This document shows, one piece after another, positions 1-12,670 of a stretch of DNA of 64,000 bases. This DNA is from Dillenia suffruticosa (lineage: Eukaryota > Streptophyta > Magnoliopsida > Dilleniales > Dilleniaceae). Location of the stretch: assembly GCA_033439265.1 (NCBI GenBank), contig JAVTVX010000002.1, positions 7,972,174 to 8,036,173 on the forward strand, written 5' to 3'. Position 1 is the first letter of the stretch. The number at the start of each line of letters is the position of its first letter. Made by a program: the position numbers and the translations under genes. Under the pieces are notes generated by a model, which worked only from the letters and a program-made list of their open reading frames with translations, was not told where the DNA came from and did no database searches.

Positions 1-1690
1 CGACACCTTTAACAGGGATTCCTCCACTGCCACTCGATACTCTCCGACAATGGACCGAGTGGTGGAATACATATGGCGCTCCTCTTCAAGTTCCTTCTCA
101 AGCGTCAATTCCTTCTCCTCCACGGCCAACCATTCCACCTACTCCTCCATTAGAATGAATTGCTCCTCCCACTTCAGTGGCTACTCCAATCCCCTATCCA
201 ATCTTTGAACTGTCCAACTTGGTCAAGGAAGCCCAACAACTTGGATGTGTCACCTTTGTGGGGACAAGTGATGCAACAGTAGTCAAGAATTCAATTAATT
301 GGGTTAGGGAGGCAGTGGATGACATGAGATTGGACGATGAATTGAAATTAAGGATAACACGCATGTCTCATTTTGGGAACCTTACTCCTACTACATGATA
401 TTAAGCGATTGGGAGTTACTTCGATGATTAACCATAGTTTTGTTGGCATTTAGAACTTAAATTTTGAATTGAATTTGATTTAAATTGAGAATTAATTTTA
501 TCTCTTGTATATATAGGTATGATGAACATTTTTGGGGTTGATACCCGTGTTTTAATTGATAAGGGATAAAATAATTCTTTTGTAAACATAGAATTCGGTA
601 AACACTCGAATAGACCTTTGACCCCACTTGAAAAGGAGTTGTTCGTTATCACTCCGTTGGGGAATAGTTAAAAAGGGATTCCGTGCACAAGGCATGCGAA
701 GTGCTAATAGAATGTGAGATTCTCAAGGCGGACTTGATTCCGTTGGAAATGAGGGATTTTGATGCCATACTAGGTATGAACTGGTTACACCTCCACCGAA
801 CTTCTATAAATTGCTTCTCCAAGGAGGTGAAATTCCATAGACTCGAATGTCCTCCGGTTTGCTCACTAGCGAACGTCAGGTCTTACCGAGTTGTGTAATC
901 TCAACATTAGAGGCATGAAAACTGGTGCATAAGGGCAGTGAGGCTTACTTAGCCCACATCGTCGATACCACTATACAGAGTTCGGAATTGATGAATGTTC
1001 CAGTGGTAAACGAATTTTCGGATGTCTTCCCGGACGAAGTGCCGGTTTACCTTCGGTTTGGGAGTTTGACTTCATAATCGACTTGGCTCCTGGAACTGCA
1101 CCTATCTTAATCCCTCTGTATCCGATAGCACTTGTGGATTTGAAAGAATTGAAGATCCAACTTTAGGAATTGTTGGACATATGGTTCATCAGGCCGAGTA
1201 CCTCACCCTGGGTGCTCCGATTCTATTCGTGAAGAAGAAAGATTATACCCTCAGATTGTGTATAGACTACCGGTAATTAAATAAGGTGACCATCAAGAAT
1301 AAGTACCCGTTGCGACTTGTTCGATGAACTCCAAGGTGCTAGTGTCTTTTCGAAAATCGATTTGAGATCGGGCTATCACCAATTAAGGATAAAAGATGAT
1401 GATATCCATAGGATTGCGTTTAGGACACGGTATGGTCATTACAAGTTTTTGGTGATAGCTTTTAGTTTAACGAATGCTTCGACAGCTTTCATAGACCTTA
1501 TGAACCGAGTTCTCCATGCTTACCTTGACAAATTCGTCATTGTTTTCATTGATGACATTCTAGTATACTCCAAAAATGATGAAGAGCATTCAAATCATCT
1601 TCGGATTGTGCTACAAACTCTCAGAGAGAAGCAACTGTATGCCAATATGATCCATGAACAATGCATGTCGAGTCTAAAAAACTCAACATA
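1..1690 (+). mobile_element. Ty3/gypsy retrotransposon fossil, partial
   Basis: An old, heavily broken Ty3/gypsy fragment whose 5' side lies outside the window. Recognisable parts in plus-strand order are a gag-like piece (about 177-398, with the VGTSDA...MRLDDELKLR pattern of plant gypsy gag), an aspartic-protease piece (about 683-898, carrying the DFDAILGMNWL block that follows the active site) and a reverse-transcriptase core (about 1317-1690, with [15 protein letters not shown] and FIDDILVYS, the gypsy form of the YxDD box). RNase H, integrase and 3' LTR are not present, and the element stops where the duplicated block at 1691 begins. There are many breaks, so it is a dead copy. The gag-PR-RT order and motif wording make the gypsy assignment firm; the lineage is not resolved. 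Confidence 0.85.
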
Positions 1691-2184
1691 GGTATGTTAT
1701 ATTTGGATTAACTTTTGCAGGTGTATTATTTCAATTTTTTTTCCCTACAGTGCTGATCAGTACATGTCTCACTAGACCGTTGGAGTCCTGTTTGAAAAGC
1801 TTTGCTTGGCTAGTACAGTGCTGATCATTCTGCTTGCAGAGTAAGCCTCCTGTTTCTCATTTTTGAAACTTTTCAATGATTTCCATTGACATCTTGATTT
1901 CGGGAAAGATTGATTTTTTTTGTTGCAACAGATTAATGTTGTCTTGGTTGGTTTGAGGATCACTAGTGGTTTTGATTGGACTCGTGGGTTTGAGTAGTAG
2001 ACGCTGATAGAAAGAGCAGATGCTGACGGAAGGAGACTTATGTTATGGTTTGACCAATGGTAATAATCTCTTGAGTTTGTTTCATATTTTACATTGTAGT
2101 TATGTTTTGTAAACAAGCCTAACTAATACAGTCATATGCTAAAAAATCTATCAATTAGCTTTACTTTTCAAAGCCATCATAGAG
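1691..2184 (+). repeat. Duplicated exon-like block, copy A, first piece
   Basis: This piece resembles 31040-31340 closely: both have the run from TTCTGCTTGCAGAG through GATCACTAGTGGTTTTGATTGG to GGAGACTTATGTTATGG. It is the start of the oldest visible copy of a locally duplicated unit. The copia insertion at 2185 interrupts it, and it resumes at 9965. No intact reading frame is seen. The parent gene is not recognised. Confidence 0.6.
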
Positions 2185-2678
2185 TGTTAGATTTATTCAC
2201 ATATATTGAAAGTGTGGAAATCACAAAAAATTAAATAATCGAAATTTTCAAAAATATATTTGAATATGTAGGTCTTCAAAAAACAACCGAATTGCAAACT
2301 CTCTTCTGTAGATCACTCGGTCGGGATAGTGATCACAAATTAAACCACCATTATAGATCCAGACGCCTCAACCCAATATCTGGTGAATCCAATGATCAGA
2401 GAAATTTTCTTACTTGAAAATTTCTTAATCTCTTGATCTTTTGTCTCTCAACCTCTCTCTTCGGCAATATGTAAAGGGAGTTCTCTTATTTAGAACTCCA
2501 TTCTTATGTAAGCTTTGTTTAGAGAAGTTAAATCACACCAAATATATGGGAAAGGTTAGAGAGGTTTGGGAGTTATGGAAGTTATTGAGATAATGAGAGT
2601 TAACCTATTATCTCCAAATTTAAATTTAAAATTAATTTGAATTCTCCCAATAATATCCTTACAGGGGCATACCAACCA
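2185..2678 (-). repeat. 3' LTR of the old copia element
   Basis: On the plus strand this begins TGTTAGATTTATTCACAT and ends CATACCAACCA, so on the element's own strand it has the usual TG...CA ends. It pairs with 9473-9964. A purine-rich tract expected before a 3' LTR (AAGTGAGAGATAT on the minus strand) lies immediately to its right. Confidence 0.85.
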
Positions 2679-5600
2679 ATATCTCTCACTTGTATATGAT
2701 AGCATTTTACGTCCATTACAAAATCACAACTCATATGATCTTTTACATCACCCTAATGGACTTTCATATAGGATTGGGTGTCATACGACCAACGAGTTTA
2801 CCTGTAAGTAAAGACTTCTAATTATATGTTAGGATGTTTGAGAAGCCACTGTTAGTAAAAAAAAGAACTCACTGTAACCTAGACTCAATGCAGTCACATC
2901 CATCGAGCCACTTTCCCTATTGAAAGTGATCCCCAATCATTTGTTCGACTGTGTATTCACATTATGTTTGAATTCCAATATAAATTAATATAATAGGTGG
3001 ACCGGTGAATACAACATACAAATATAATGTCAATTGGTTTCCCTTTTCTCAAAATCGAATCCATCAGTCTCAATTCAGCTGTTTTCCTAAACCTATCCCT
3101 CAGACCTCAATTTATTTTCTAGGCAATAGGTAAATAGACTAAAATAGTAAACATTGAACCAAAATTTCTAGAAACAGTTAAAAGTAATAAAGGTACAAAA
3201 GATCTCACCCAATGAATTTCGGGTTCACACAGTGAGAAACGGGGATCAGAATCATATTATCGTCTCAAATAATAGCTCATAATATCCCATGATCATATGA
3301 AATACGTACTATAGTATTATTCCTCAATCTCTCAAAAGGACATATGTCAGATTTTTCTAATTTTGTGTAGTTATGAGACTCAGTTTACACATAAAACTTT
3401 ATCTAGATATCTCAAAAAGAGTATCTCAAATATAATATCACTAGATGCAGATGATGTCTAAGATCTCAAATCTGGTTACTTACAGACAACATGGATGTGT
3501 GTATGTCCATGTCAGTCATATCGCATATAATTTCATTCCAAATACATATTAGGACAATTTATATTTTAGAAGAATCACTCTCAAAGCCGCTTTTTTTTAC
3601 TAGAAACCGTCTTATTCTTACTTACTCAAAGTTAGAGGTGGTCACTTGTGTAAGAGAGCCAATCATGCCTGCCTGATATATCTTTTATCATAACACACTA
3701 TAAAATATATGACAATAAATAAATGCAACAAATAAACTTGTGATTAAATAATGCACATATATCATATATTTAAATAAGTATCATAATCAGTACACCGTGA
3801 AAAATATCAAAATACATGTAAACTCAATGATTCCGTATGTCTCACAAAAAAATCTTTCGCAATGAATTTGGTGAAGAGATCAGCCACCAGACTATGTAAA
3901 AGTGTATTTAATCGTTACTACACCCTTCTCAGTAATGTCCCTCACAAAATGGTATCTAATATCAATGTGTTTGGTTTTACTATGATATTTAGGATCTTGG
4001 GTGTAACCAATTGCGGCTTAATTATCATAATAAATTATTACTGGTTTCTCACTATCTACCACAACCCCTAAGTCATCTAGAAATTTATAGAACCAAACAC
4101 TTTTCTGAACTATCACTGAGCTCCACAAGCTCAGTCTCTATCATAAATAAAGATATACAGATTTTTTTATTACGTTTTCAAGATATGACACCATTATTGA
4201 GCAAGATGATGAAACTTTAAGTCGATTTGCATTCATCTAGATCGCCACCCCATTCGGTATCTGAATACCCAACGAAAAGCAAATCACTTCCTCTATAACA
4301 CAAGGAGAGATATGTAGTTCCCTTGAGATATCTCAGAATTCTTTTTACTGCTCTCCAATAACCCCTTTCAGGATTCGATTGATACCTATTAATCAGACCA
4401 ACTGCTAAAACAAATATTTAGGCATGTATACCTCATCGTATACACAAGATTGTTATTGCACTGCTATAAGAAATTCTACTCATCTCTCTTATTTTTTTCT
4501 GAGTTTTAAGTCGCATATTAAGACTCAGGTTTTCAACTTTAGCGATAAGAGTATCTATTGGATTGTAATCGCTCATCTTGAAATGTTCAATAATCTTCCT
4601 GATGTAGGACTCTCGTGAAAGAGCCAACATCCATCTGGAGCGATCCCTTTGGATTTAAACTCTGAGAATGAACTAAGTCTCATCCACGTCTTTCATATAA
4701 AAACTCGACAATAACCATATTTTAATGGTTATCAGATACTTTCTATTGTTACTGGACAACAGAATGTCACTCACATATAAAAACATGATCACAAAAGAGC
4801 TACTAGAATATATTAGGTACACGCAATGATTCTCCTCGATCATCACAAATCCATAAGATATCACTTTTTCGTGAAATCTCAGCTGCCACTGTCTGGATGA
4901 CTATTTTAGACCGTATATTGATTTTCAAAGTATACAGACCTTATCACCTGACCTATTAGAATGAACCTAGAGGGTTGCTCCATATAAATCTCTTTATCTA
5001 AACTTTTATTACACAAGGCGATCTTTACATCCATTTGATATAACTCCATATCCATGTTCGCGACAATCGTTAAAAGTAAACAAATCGAGATAAATTAGAC
5101 ATTTTCTCCCTAATAGTCCGCACCCTTAGTTTGAGTATAACCGTGACTGCCAGACGGGGCTTATACCTCTTCACCGATCCGTTGACATTTCTCTTGATCT
5201 TGAGAATCCACTTGTTCCCAATGACCTTTCTACCCTCAGGTAAATCAATTAAGTCTCACATTCCGTTGATTCTCATCAATTCTTTATCTTCATCTGTGGC
5301 CTTCAACCAATGGTCCTTCGCAGAATCTTTAGAGCATGTAGGACTACTTTAGATTCCTCATCATCCTCAAGAGTTATAATGAGGGTCTCACTCTCAATTG
5401 AGAAGCGATATTTAAGCACGCATCCTCAATATTCCTATGAGGAGAGAGAACCTCTTTATCTCTAGATAGATCGCTCCTATTTGGATCAAGATTCATAATG
5501 GGGTCTTGGGTCTCGCCGCTGGGTTCACCTGAGTCACTAGGCTTATTCATCTCATAGAACGTAAAGTCCCAAACGATTTCACCTCTCATAGGGAATCATT

Positions 5601-7035
5601 CTCAAGGAATGTGTATCAAGAGAATCAATCTCACCGATAATGCCGTCTGTATATTCACCAAGAACACTTACACTTTGGAGTATTTTGAGTATTTTATAAA
5701 GATATACTTTTTTTTTTCGTGGGTATAACTTATCATGTGAATGTGAGAAATCGTAAATATATGCAACACAACCCCATGATATCAAGTGGCTAAGGTCAGG
5801 CTACCTCTTTGTCCAAAACTCATATGGGGTATTGATTGCGGATTTTGATGGGATACGATTGAGGATATAGATTGCAGTCAATAAAATATCTTTCCAATAG
5901 AAGATGGACAAATTAATCTGTGCAATCATAGATCTCACAATCTCTAATAAAGTCTTATTCCTCCTCTTAGCCCATTCTGCTGAGAAGTAGCATGAATAGT
6001 TAGTTGTCTTATAATACCTTTTTCGAAACAAACCTCTCTGAATTATTTGACAAATACTCACGCTCTCGATTAGTTATGAGATTCTTCACTTTTAAATCTA
6101 ACTAATTTTTAATCTCGCTAATAAATCTCATAAATCATTCCAATGTCTCAGACTTGTACGAGATCAGATAAACGTAACCAAAATGCATGTAATCGTTTAT
6201 GAACATAATAAAATATACAACTTCATTTCAGACTCTTATACTCATAGGGCCACATATATTGGAGTGGACCAACTACAATTGAGTCCTAACTCTCATTGCA
6301 TTGCTAAATGATTTTCTTGTAACTTTGCCGCCTAGGCAAAAACTCAAATATGAGCAAATCGAACAGGTTAGTGGGCCCAACAGACTATTCGCTGCTAAAC
6401 AGTTGATCCTCTCTTAGCCTATGTGTCCAAGTCTATTATGTTATACATTTACATCATTATCTACGTAATCAGATATAAAGACAATAGAATAATAATAAGA
6501 AATATATTGAAATAAACAACATCTAGTATATACAATTCATCATGGATAAAATTAGAACAGATCAAAGAGTTGTTGTATCTTGTTGTATCTTATAAAAACA
6601 GATGATTTTCCTCTATATGACAAAGCATATCCTAGGCAATGTTAAACAAAATACTGAATCAAGTTCCGTCTCATATCCAAAGCATAAAGAATGTCTTTTA
6701 GATACAAAGTTTGGCTATTTTATAACTTTAACTTGCAAATGCCAATTCCTCTAACAATGACAAATACTCAATTTATTACGTAAATCCTCCTAATTTAAGA
6801 ATTTACTCGACGAAACTTGACGTACGTGCTCCTGTCTCGAGTTACGTGGTCGGTGGCTCCTGAATTTATAATTTACAATAGAGAGAAATCAATGAACATC
6901 ACAATAGATGAGATAAAACACAAACCATGTAAAGAAGGAGGACATTCCTTCTTCTTGTCATACTCACAAGCAAAATGATCAAGTCTATCACAGGCGTAGC
7001 ATTTTGCATTGGTCTTATCAAGCTCCTTCTTCATA

Positions 7036-7708
7036 TGCTAAGGGATTGATCGAGAAAGATCTCTTGTTCTTATTATACGATCGTGATTGGATCCGCATAT
7101 GTTTGAATATGTTTGGTAAAAAGAATAATTTTCTCCTTTGAGAATAATAAAAAATGGGAAGTGTTCAATTGGAACAAGAAAAGGTGACTAAGTTGGTCCT
7201 AGTTACTCTTCAGGACGGAGGAGAAGAAGGGAGGAGATTCTCGAACGAGGAAAAGGATTCAATGACTTTGAAAGAATTGAATGAGGAGCTGTATGAGGTG
7301 AAAATCTCATGTACGATTCTATAGAGTGGCAGTAAGGGTGGCTTATCTGTCAACTTTTTCACTATCACCCCAAAAAACCCAAACTCTGCCTTACGTAAAG
7401 TTGTCAGAATATGATTAATCTCTGGATTTAAAATCACTGCTTGTATACCTGGTATTGACTATAATTTACAAGAATATTCTATAGTCTTAGTAAGAGGGGA
7501 AGGGTTAAGGATTTACCTGGTGTGAGATATCACATTGTTCGAGGAGCCTTAGATATTGTTGGAGTAAAGGATCATTAACAAGGGTGTTCTAGTGCGTTGT
7601 AGATTCTTATCCAAGACTTGTATCATTTGATGATGCAATGTGAAGTGAATCGCTAGAAACATGTGGTGTATGGCTAACCCAATAACAAAAGTTTCCTAAG
7701 GGGATTGG
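7036..7708 (+). pseudogene. rps12: Nuclear plastid DNA (NUPT): rps12 intron 1 half, exon 2, start of intron 2
   Basis: A block of plastid DNA inside the gag region of the old copia element. In plus order it has three parts. First comes the 3' half of the trans-spliced group II intron of rps12, including the domain V hairpin around GGTGAAAATCTCATGTACG (about 7298-7316). Next comes exon 2 (about 7360-7591), whose frame still reads [32 protein letters not shown], all hallmark ribosomal protein S12 wording. Last comes the GTGCG start of the second group II intron and its following bases (7592 to about 7708). The exon has internal stops and many C-to-T and G-to-A changes relative to the plastid gene as I remember it, so it is non-functional. 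Copia sequence resumes on both sides, at about 7035 and 7709. This is a nuclear insertion and cannot be translated in the nucleus; edges are good to about 20 bp. Confidence 0.9.
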
Positions 7709-9472
7709 ACCTTGTTGTCAGATTTCTTAGATGATTTCTTCTTTTCTTGATCTCGAGTCTCATTCTCATACTTATGCTATTCATTTGGTGTCACGGGAGC
7801 CCGTACTCGACTTCGCTGTATAAGCATGACCTGAGTGCGGTCCACTCTCCTCCAGGCACTCCTTCTCGAGCTCACAGTGTCTGCTTATATTAGCGAAAGT
7901 ATGAATATTTTATGGTATCCCGTGAAAAAAGTAAAAACCGGATCATGCTCAGTACTTGAACCTCATTCAAAATGGGTTCGTTTACATTTTTTAACTCGAC
8001 AATTATACTCGACATTTGCATCAAATGCTGCATCATTATATGATCAACCATTTTTTTATAAGTTATAAAATTATAAATCAGCGTCTTCACTTTAGAAGCT
8101 GAAAAGAGTATCATAATACTCTTTTAGGGTGAGACAAACCAACATAACCATAGGACACTAGTCATAGATCGGGATCATGTTATCATATATATTACTGACA
8201 AGAATTGCCTTAACTTAGTTATCTTTTTTCTTCCACGCACCCCGAGGCTCACAATCTCGTGCCTCAAAATCTCATTTAGATTTTTCTTATCGAGAACAAA
8301 TTAAATTTTCTAGTGTAAATATCGTAATTGTTACCATCAGTTTATTATTTTTACAAAGATCTAATACAACAGTCTTCATTGTACCAAGAGAGACTTTAGT
8401 GAATTATTGATACTTATTCTCACATTTTGTGCACCATTCGAGTCAATAAATTCCAAATGATTCGAGTATGACTCTAAAGCGAGCATATAAAACACCAGAC
8501 ATTATCCACTATAACCTAGAATTGCATTTTACCATATGGATTTAGATTTTGCACACAAAAATCCACAAAAAAAGTCACAAATATAGACGTGGATCCCCTT
8601 AGAAAAGTGAAAAAATTCAATCTGAAATGACCTGATGCGTTGTCTAAGGTGCCATGCACTGCTACACGCCGGTGGAAGTGACTTACACATAGACTGCGTG
8701 CTGGCACACGTGCCAGACGTGCAGCATGTATGTCACGCTCCTACGTGCACGCGACTAGCAGCCCAGGTTGCGTCCCGGGTTGGGACATGAGTCAGGATGC
8801 GAATTTGGGTCGCAGCTGACCTGAACCACATGATCCGGTTTACTCTCCTCCATGCACGTTTACTGTACACGCCTGTGCCCGTGGCAACACGTGCCTTAAC
8901 GTGCATGTATGCCACGCGCCCGCAGGTTGAGGTCATCGCCCGATTCCTTACAACCAGATATGCACAATTCGGTTATCGGAAAACCCAGTTCCGGCCACTT
9001 TTAACTCTGTTTTTCAGTCGAAAATTATAATTGAGCATTCTCCAAACATTCTTGACTCGATTTTAGAATGATTTAAGCCCTAAAATTGGTAGATTCAACC
9101 ACCCTTGTCGCGTCCCTTTGCGGCAATTTGGAAATTCTAGTTTCGGACGACCATAACTCACAATGAATGCATCAAACATGCAGCTCTGAACACGATGAAC
9201 ATTTTGACGAATCAATTTACCCCCTATCTCGACAGATCTAAGGTTTTATGATGTTTTTGGCTAAGATTTTCGACCTACCGTTTCATAGCCCAAACATACT
9301 CCAAATTTAAATAAAAATCATATTCGTGATCTATAGGTTATGGGGTAATCTCATGGTATCCTTGAATTCACGAAATTCACCCATGATCCGAACTCTAAAT
9401 TTTACTCTACACATTTTATATTCGAAAATTTTTTATTTTTTTTAAAATAAAGCTAACTCACTTTGATACCAA

Positions 9473-9964
9473 TGTTTGATTTATTCACATGCATTGGAAG
9501 CATAGTAAATTATAAAAAATTTAATAGTCGGAATTTTTGGATAAATATCTCAATGTGTAGGTTTTCAAAAAACAACCGAATTGCGAAATTTGTCGTGCGG
9601 ATCGCTCGGTCGGGATGGTGATCATAAAATTAAATCACCATCATAGATCCATGATGCCTCAACCCATTGTCCAGTGAATCTAGTAACGGAAGAAATTTTC
9701 TTACTTGAAAATTTCTTAATCTCTTGATCTTTTCTCTCTCAACCTCTCTGTCTTGGCAATATGCAAAGAGAGTTCTCTTACTTAGAATTCCATTTTCACA
9801 TAAGTTTTGTTTAGAGAAATTAAATCACACCAAATATATGGGATAATGAGTTACGGAGTTTTGAGAGTTATGGAGATAATGAGAGTTAACCCATTATCTA
9901 CAAATTCAAATTTAAAATTAATTTGAATTCTCCCAATAATGTCCATAGATGGGCATACCAACCA
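9473..9964 (-). repeat. 5' LTR of the old copia element
   Basis: Pairs with 2185-2678 along its whole length; both contain AAAAAACAACCGAATTGC and TTGAATTCTCCCAATAAT. The initiator tRNA-Met primer site lies at its inner (left) edge. Divergence from the partner is clearly above 10%. Confidence 0.85.
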
Positions 9965-10197
9965 AAATAGAGGGTGGTCTAGAAAGAGGGCTAAGAACAG
10001 TATTAGATCATATTCTACTAATGAAGCTCTTTGGCATGTTGGTGAGTCATGTTAAAATGTGCTTCAGATATTGGACGTCATCTTCTTTTCCTAGTGATCG
10101 TTGTCTTACTTCTTCCTCTTATTTTGCAGAACGATGATGAGAATCCAATAGAGAAATGGTCTTATTGTTATTGGATATGATAGAAGTTGTATGTGTG
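9965..10197 (+). repeat. Duplicated block, copy A, second piece
   Basis: Matches 31575-31805 (GTGGTCTAGAAAGAGGGCTA, then TGGTGAGTCAT, CATCTTCTTT and CTTATTTTGCAGAA), so it continues the sequence interrupted at 2184 by the copia element. The TTGCAG looks like an old splice acceptor, but no gene can be named. The CACTA-like element at 10198 interrupts it. Confidence 0.6.
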
Positions 10198-11503
10198 TAC
10201 TACTAGAAAAATCAGTATCAGCGATAGATTTTTACCGACGGAAAAAATTCTATCGGTAATATCGATGGATTTTTGACAGATTAACGTTGGATGAAATACT
10301 GAAGGATTAGCGACAAAAATATTTTCATCACTAAATTAAAAAAAAATTAATAAAAAAATTATAAAATTATCAGTGATAAATTAGCGATGGAATTTTTACC
10401 GACGGAAATATTCCGTCGCTAATTTCTGTCGGTGATTTAGTGAAAAAAAAAAAATATTTACAGTTACTAGCGACGGATTAGCGATGTAAAATTAGCGATG
10501 AATTACTGACGGAAAATTAGCGACGGTACTGACGGATTTTTTTATTTTTTATTTTTAATTTTTTAATTTTTTAATTTTTTAATTTTTTAATTTTTAATTT
10601 TTAATTTTTAATTTTTTAATTTTATTCAATAATTCTTATTAATTTTATTTTATTTTGCAAAGAATATTATTATTTTATTTTTTCAAAATTTTTATTATTT
10701 TATTTTAAGTAAAAATAAAATTTTATTATTATTTTATAATAAATTATAATTTTATATTATTTTAATATTATTAAAAAATAAGAAATAAAGATAATAAGTA
10801 AAAAAAAAAGAAATATAATTGGATTACTTGTTTGGTCTGGTGGTTAGCATGCTCTCACATTTTCTTTGCGCAGGGTTCAATACTCACCAACAGCAATTTG
10901 CACATATTAAAGGGGTATCGTGTGGATTGTTATTTTTTTTTTCATAACTCAAAAATCCTCGGCCTTGGACTGGCATTCGAGGGGTTCGATACTCGCCAAC
11001 AGCAATTTACACATATTAAAGGGGTGTCGTGTGGATCGTTAATTTTTTTTTCATAACTCAAAAATCCTCAGCCTTGGATTGGCATTCGTCGTTGATTTTT
11101 TTTACCCTTTTTTTTATCCTCAGCCTTGAACTGGCATCCGTCGTTGATTTTTTTTACTGTTTTTTTTTCAGTTTCTTTTTTTCAGTTTTAGCTACTGATT
11201 TTTTCCGCACATATTAAAGGGGTGCCGTGTGGATGGGTATTTTTTTTCATAACTCAAAAATCAGCGACGGATGCCGGTCCGTCGCTGATTTTTTTTTTTC
11301 AGTTTTAGCTACGGATTTTTTCTGTCACTAATCCATCACTGATTTTAACGACGGAAAAAAATCCGTCGCTAATATTTAGCGGGATGCCTTTTTTCGGATG
11401 GATTTAGCGACGGAAAAAATCCGTCGCTGATACCCTTCAGCGACGGATTTTAGGCTATCAACAACGAATTTTTCCGTCGCTAAAAGCCTATTTTCTAATA
11501 GTA
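10198..11503. mobile_element. CACTA-like non-autonomous DNA transposon
   Basis: A 1.3-kb element with short inverted ends, TACTACTAGAAAA on the left and TTTTCTAATAGTA on the right. These are CACTA-like ends in which the first C has become T on both sides. Both subterminal regions are crowded with copies, in both orientations, of the motif AGCGACGGA/TCCGTCGCT, as is usual for transposase-binding repeats of plant CACTA elements. The middle is AT-rich and has a tRNA-like head at 10831-10890, followed by a direct repeat of about 108 bp (10873-10980 and 10981-11088) with part copies after it. No transposase frame is present. A clean 3-bp target duplication is not seen. The insertion splits duplicated-block copy A: the flanks rejoin when compared with 31790-31830. 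Confidence 0.75.
10831..10890 (+). other. tRNA-like pol III head inside CACTA-like element
   Basis: TGGTCTGGTGGTTAGC (10833-10848) fits a tRNA box A and GGGTTCAATACTC (10873-10885) fits a box B, about 40 bp apart as in tRNAs and SINE heads. The folded arms of a real tRNA are not convincing, so this is a tRNA-derived or SINE-like relic and not a tRNA gene. A matching arrangement occurs in the other CACTA element at 37621-37700. Confidence 0.5.
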
Positions 11504-12232
11504 CGTGATTTGATTGTGAATGAAATAGGGTTCACAAAGTGCATTACATTTGTTTAGTATATTTTACATTTTTTAACATTTTTCTATGGGAGTTCTATAA
11601 TTCACAAAATAATTTGTAATTTTTCTATTTTGTAATTAGAGAGTTGACCAATCTTCACCATGGCAGCAAGGGTTCTGTCCTGGGATGACAATGCCGATAT
11701 TGAGTCCAAAACCTTCTAAAATGTTTCCACTTGTGGTTACCAAAAGGAAGAACAGTTAGGTTGCCCCCAAGTTTACTGTTTTAAATAATAAATCTTTGTT
11801 GTTGTTGATTGTAGGGAGCTAATATCTAGAATAAATGGCCCTTTCTCATAGAATGATCCACTTTAAGCGTTAGCCCCTCAAGAAGCCATGCCTGATCCGT
11901 TGTTCATGTTTTCCTCTTGCACGTTTTGTTCTTTTGCTTTCTGACTTCACCTGCACACACCCTTTTGATGTTTCTGTGCTTCCTTCAATGTTCTCAGCTT
12001 CAAGTCTCTGAGAAATAATTCTCACCTTTACAAAGAAAATGACATGCTTCCCCACTAAGTTAGTAGTTATTTTGTGTATAAAATTTCTCAATATGATCTA
12101 TGCATATATCATCTGATCAGAAAAAGACAGATTTTTTTTTAATTATTATAAATATATCAATTATTGCATGTTACATATCCTGTGCTTTGCTGTGCTGTTT
12201 ATGCAAAGCCAAGCCTTGCCACATTCAAGAAT
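11504..12232 (+). repeat. Duplicated block, copy A, third piece
   Basis: The first part matches 31815-31870 (GTGAATGAAAT then GGTTCACAAA). The last part, about 11875-12110, matches 26925-27345 (CCTCAAGAAGCCATGCCTGA, then TTTCTGTG...CAGCTTC and CAAAGAAAATGACAT). The 11640-11870 stretch has a short ATG frame (MAARVLSWDDNADIESKTF) with no recognised relative. The young copia element at 12233 interrupts the block. The last five bases (AGAAT, 12228-12232) are its target duplication. Confidence 0.6.
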
Positions 12233-12657
12233 TGTTGAGGAATGCCCACGTGGGGCTATTTAAATTTCAAAAAAAAGGGGTAATGGGTAGTTATCCATTA
12301 CCCCACTCTTCCCTAATTTTGCTCTAAAAAATAACTCCTACGGGAGTTATGATTCACAAAAAAGAAAAACATTATTTTTGTCAATGAAATAGAACATCAA
12401 GAGAGATGATGATCAAGAGGGATTGATTCCGATCAACGCACAAATCACCGGGTTAAGGGTTGAATCGTTGTGGTATCGTGTTAATAGTTCGTCTTACGTA
12501 ACTATCATCCCGACTGCGAGTTGCTGCAGTTCCAAGTTTGCGGTTTCCGAAATTATTCGAATCACCGATTAAGGTATACCGTAAACTCGATTTCTTATGA
12601 TTCTGAAAAATGTTAATTATTGCTTCCGTTGCGTGATTGAGTCACCATAATCTAACA
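12233..12657 (+). repeat. 5' LTR of young copia element
   Basis: Starts TGTTGAGGAATGCCCACG and ends TAATCTAACA. It is 425 bp long, with the same length and nearly the same sequence as 18979-19403. It carries the element's promoter by family rule. A CTATTTAAAT stretch near its start could be TATA-like, but this is not tested. Confidence 0.95.
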
Positions 12658-12670
12658 TTGGTATCAGAGC

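Larger units (their letters stand above)
2185..9964 (-). mobile_element. Old full-length Ty1/copia element (fossil) with plastid DNA inside
   Basis: A complete but badly decayed copia element on the minus strand. Its 3' LTR is 2185-2678 and its 5' LTR is about 9473-9964. The flanks share ATAGAG (2179-2184 and 9967-9972), a likely target duplication. A primer site complementary to initiator tRNA-Met lies just inside the 5' LTR (about 9461-9472, TTGGTATCAAAG on the minus strand). Parts in element order: GC-rich leader (about 8640-8930), gag (about 7710-8480), zinc-knuckle area (about 6970-7010), protease area (about 6750-6880), integrase (about 5800-6450), connection (5370-5790) and reverse transcriptase (about 4430-4900). 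The LTRs differ by well over 10% by eye, so the element is old, and it has dozens of breaks. It belongs to the same family as the elements at 12233 and 38970. It sits inside the duplicated block, and plastid DNA interrupts its gag region. Confidence 0.85.

Noticed and set aside
3491-4220. Small plus-strand frames
   Set aside because: They lie antisense to the worn 3' part of the old copia element and show no conserved protein wording.
8733-9030. Overlapping frames on both strands
   Set aside because: Part of the leader of the old copia element; composition-driven and not matched in the related elements.
10831-10890. tRNA gene
   Set aside because: Boxes A and B fit but acceptor and anticodon arms do not pair convincingly; kept only as a tRNA-like head.
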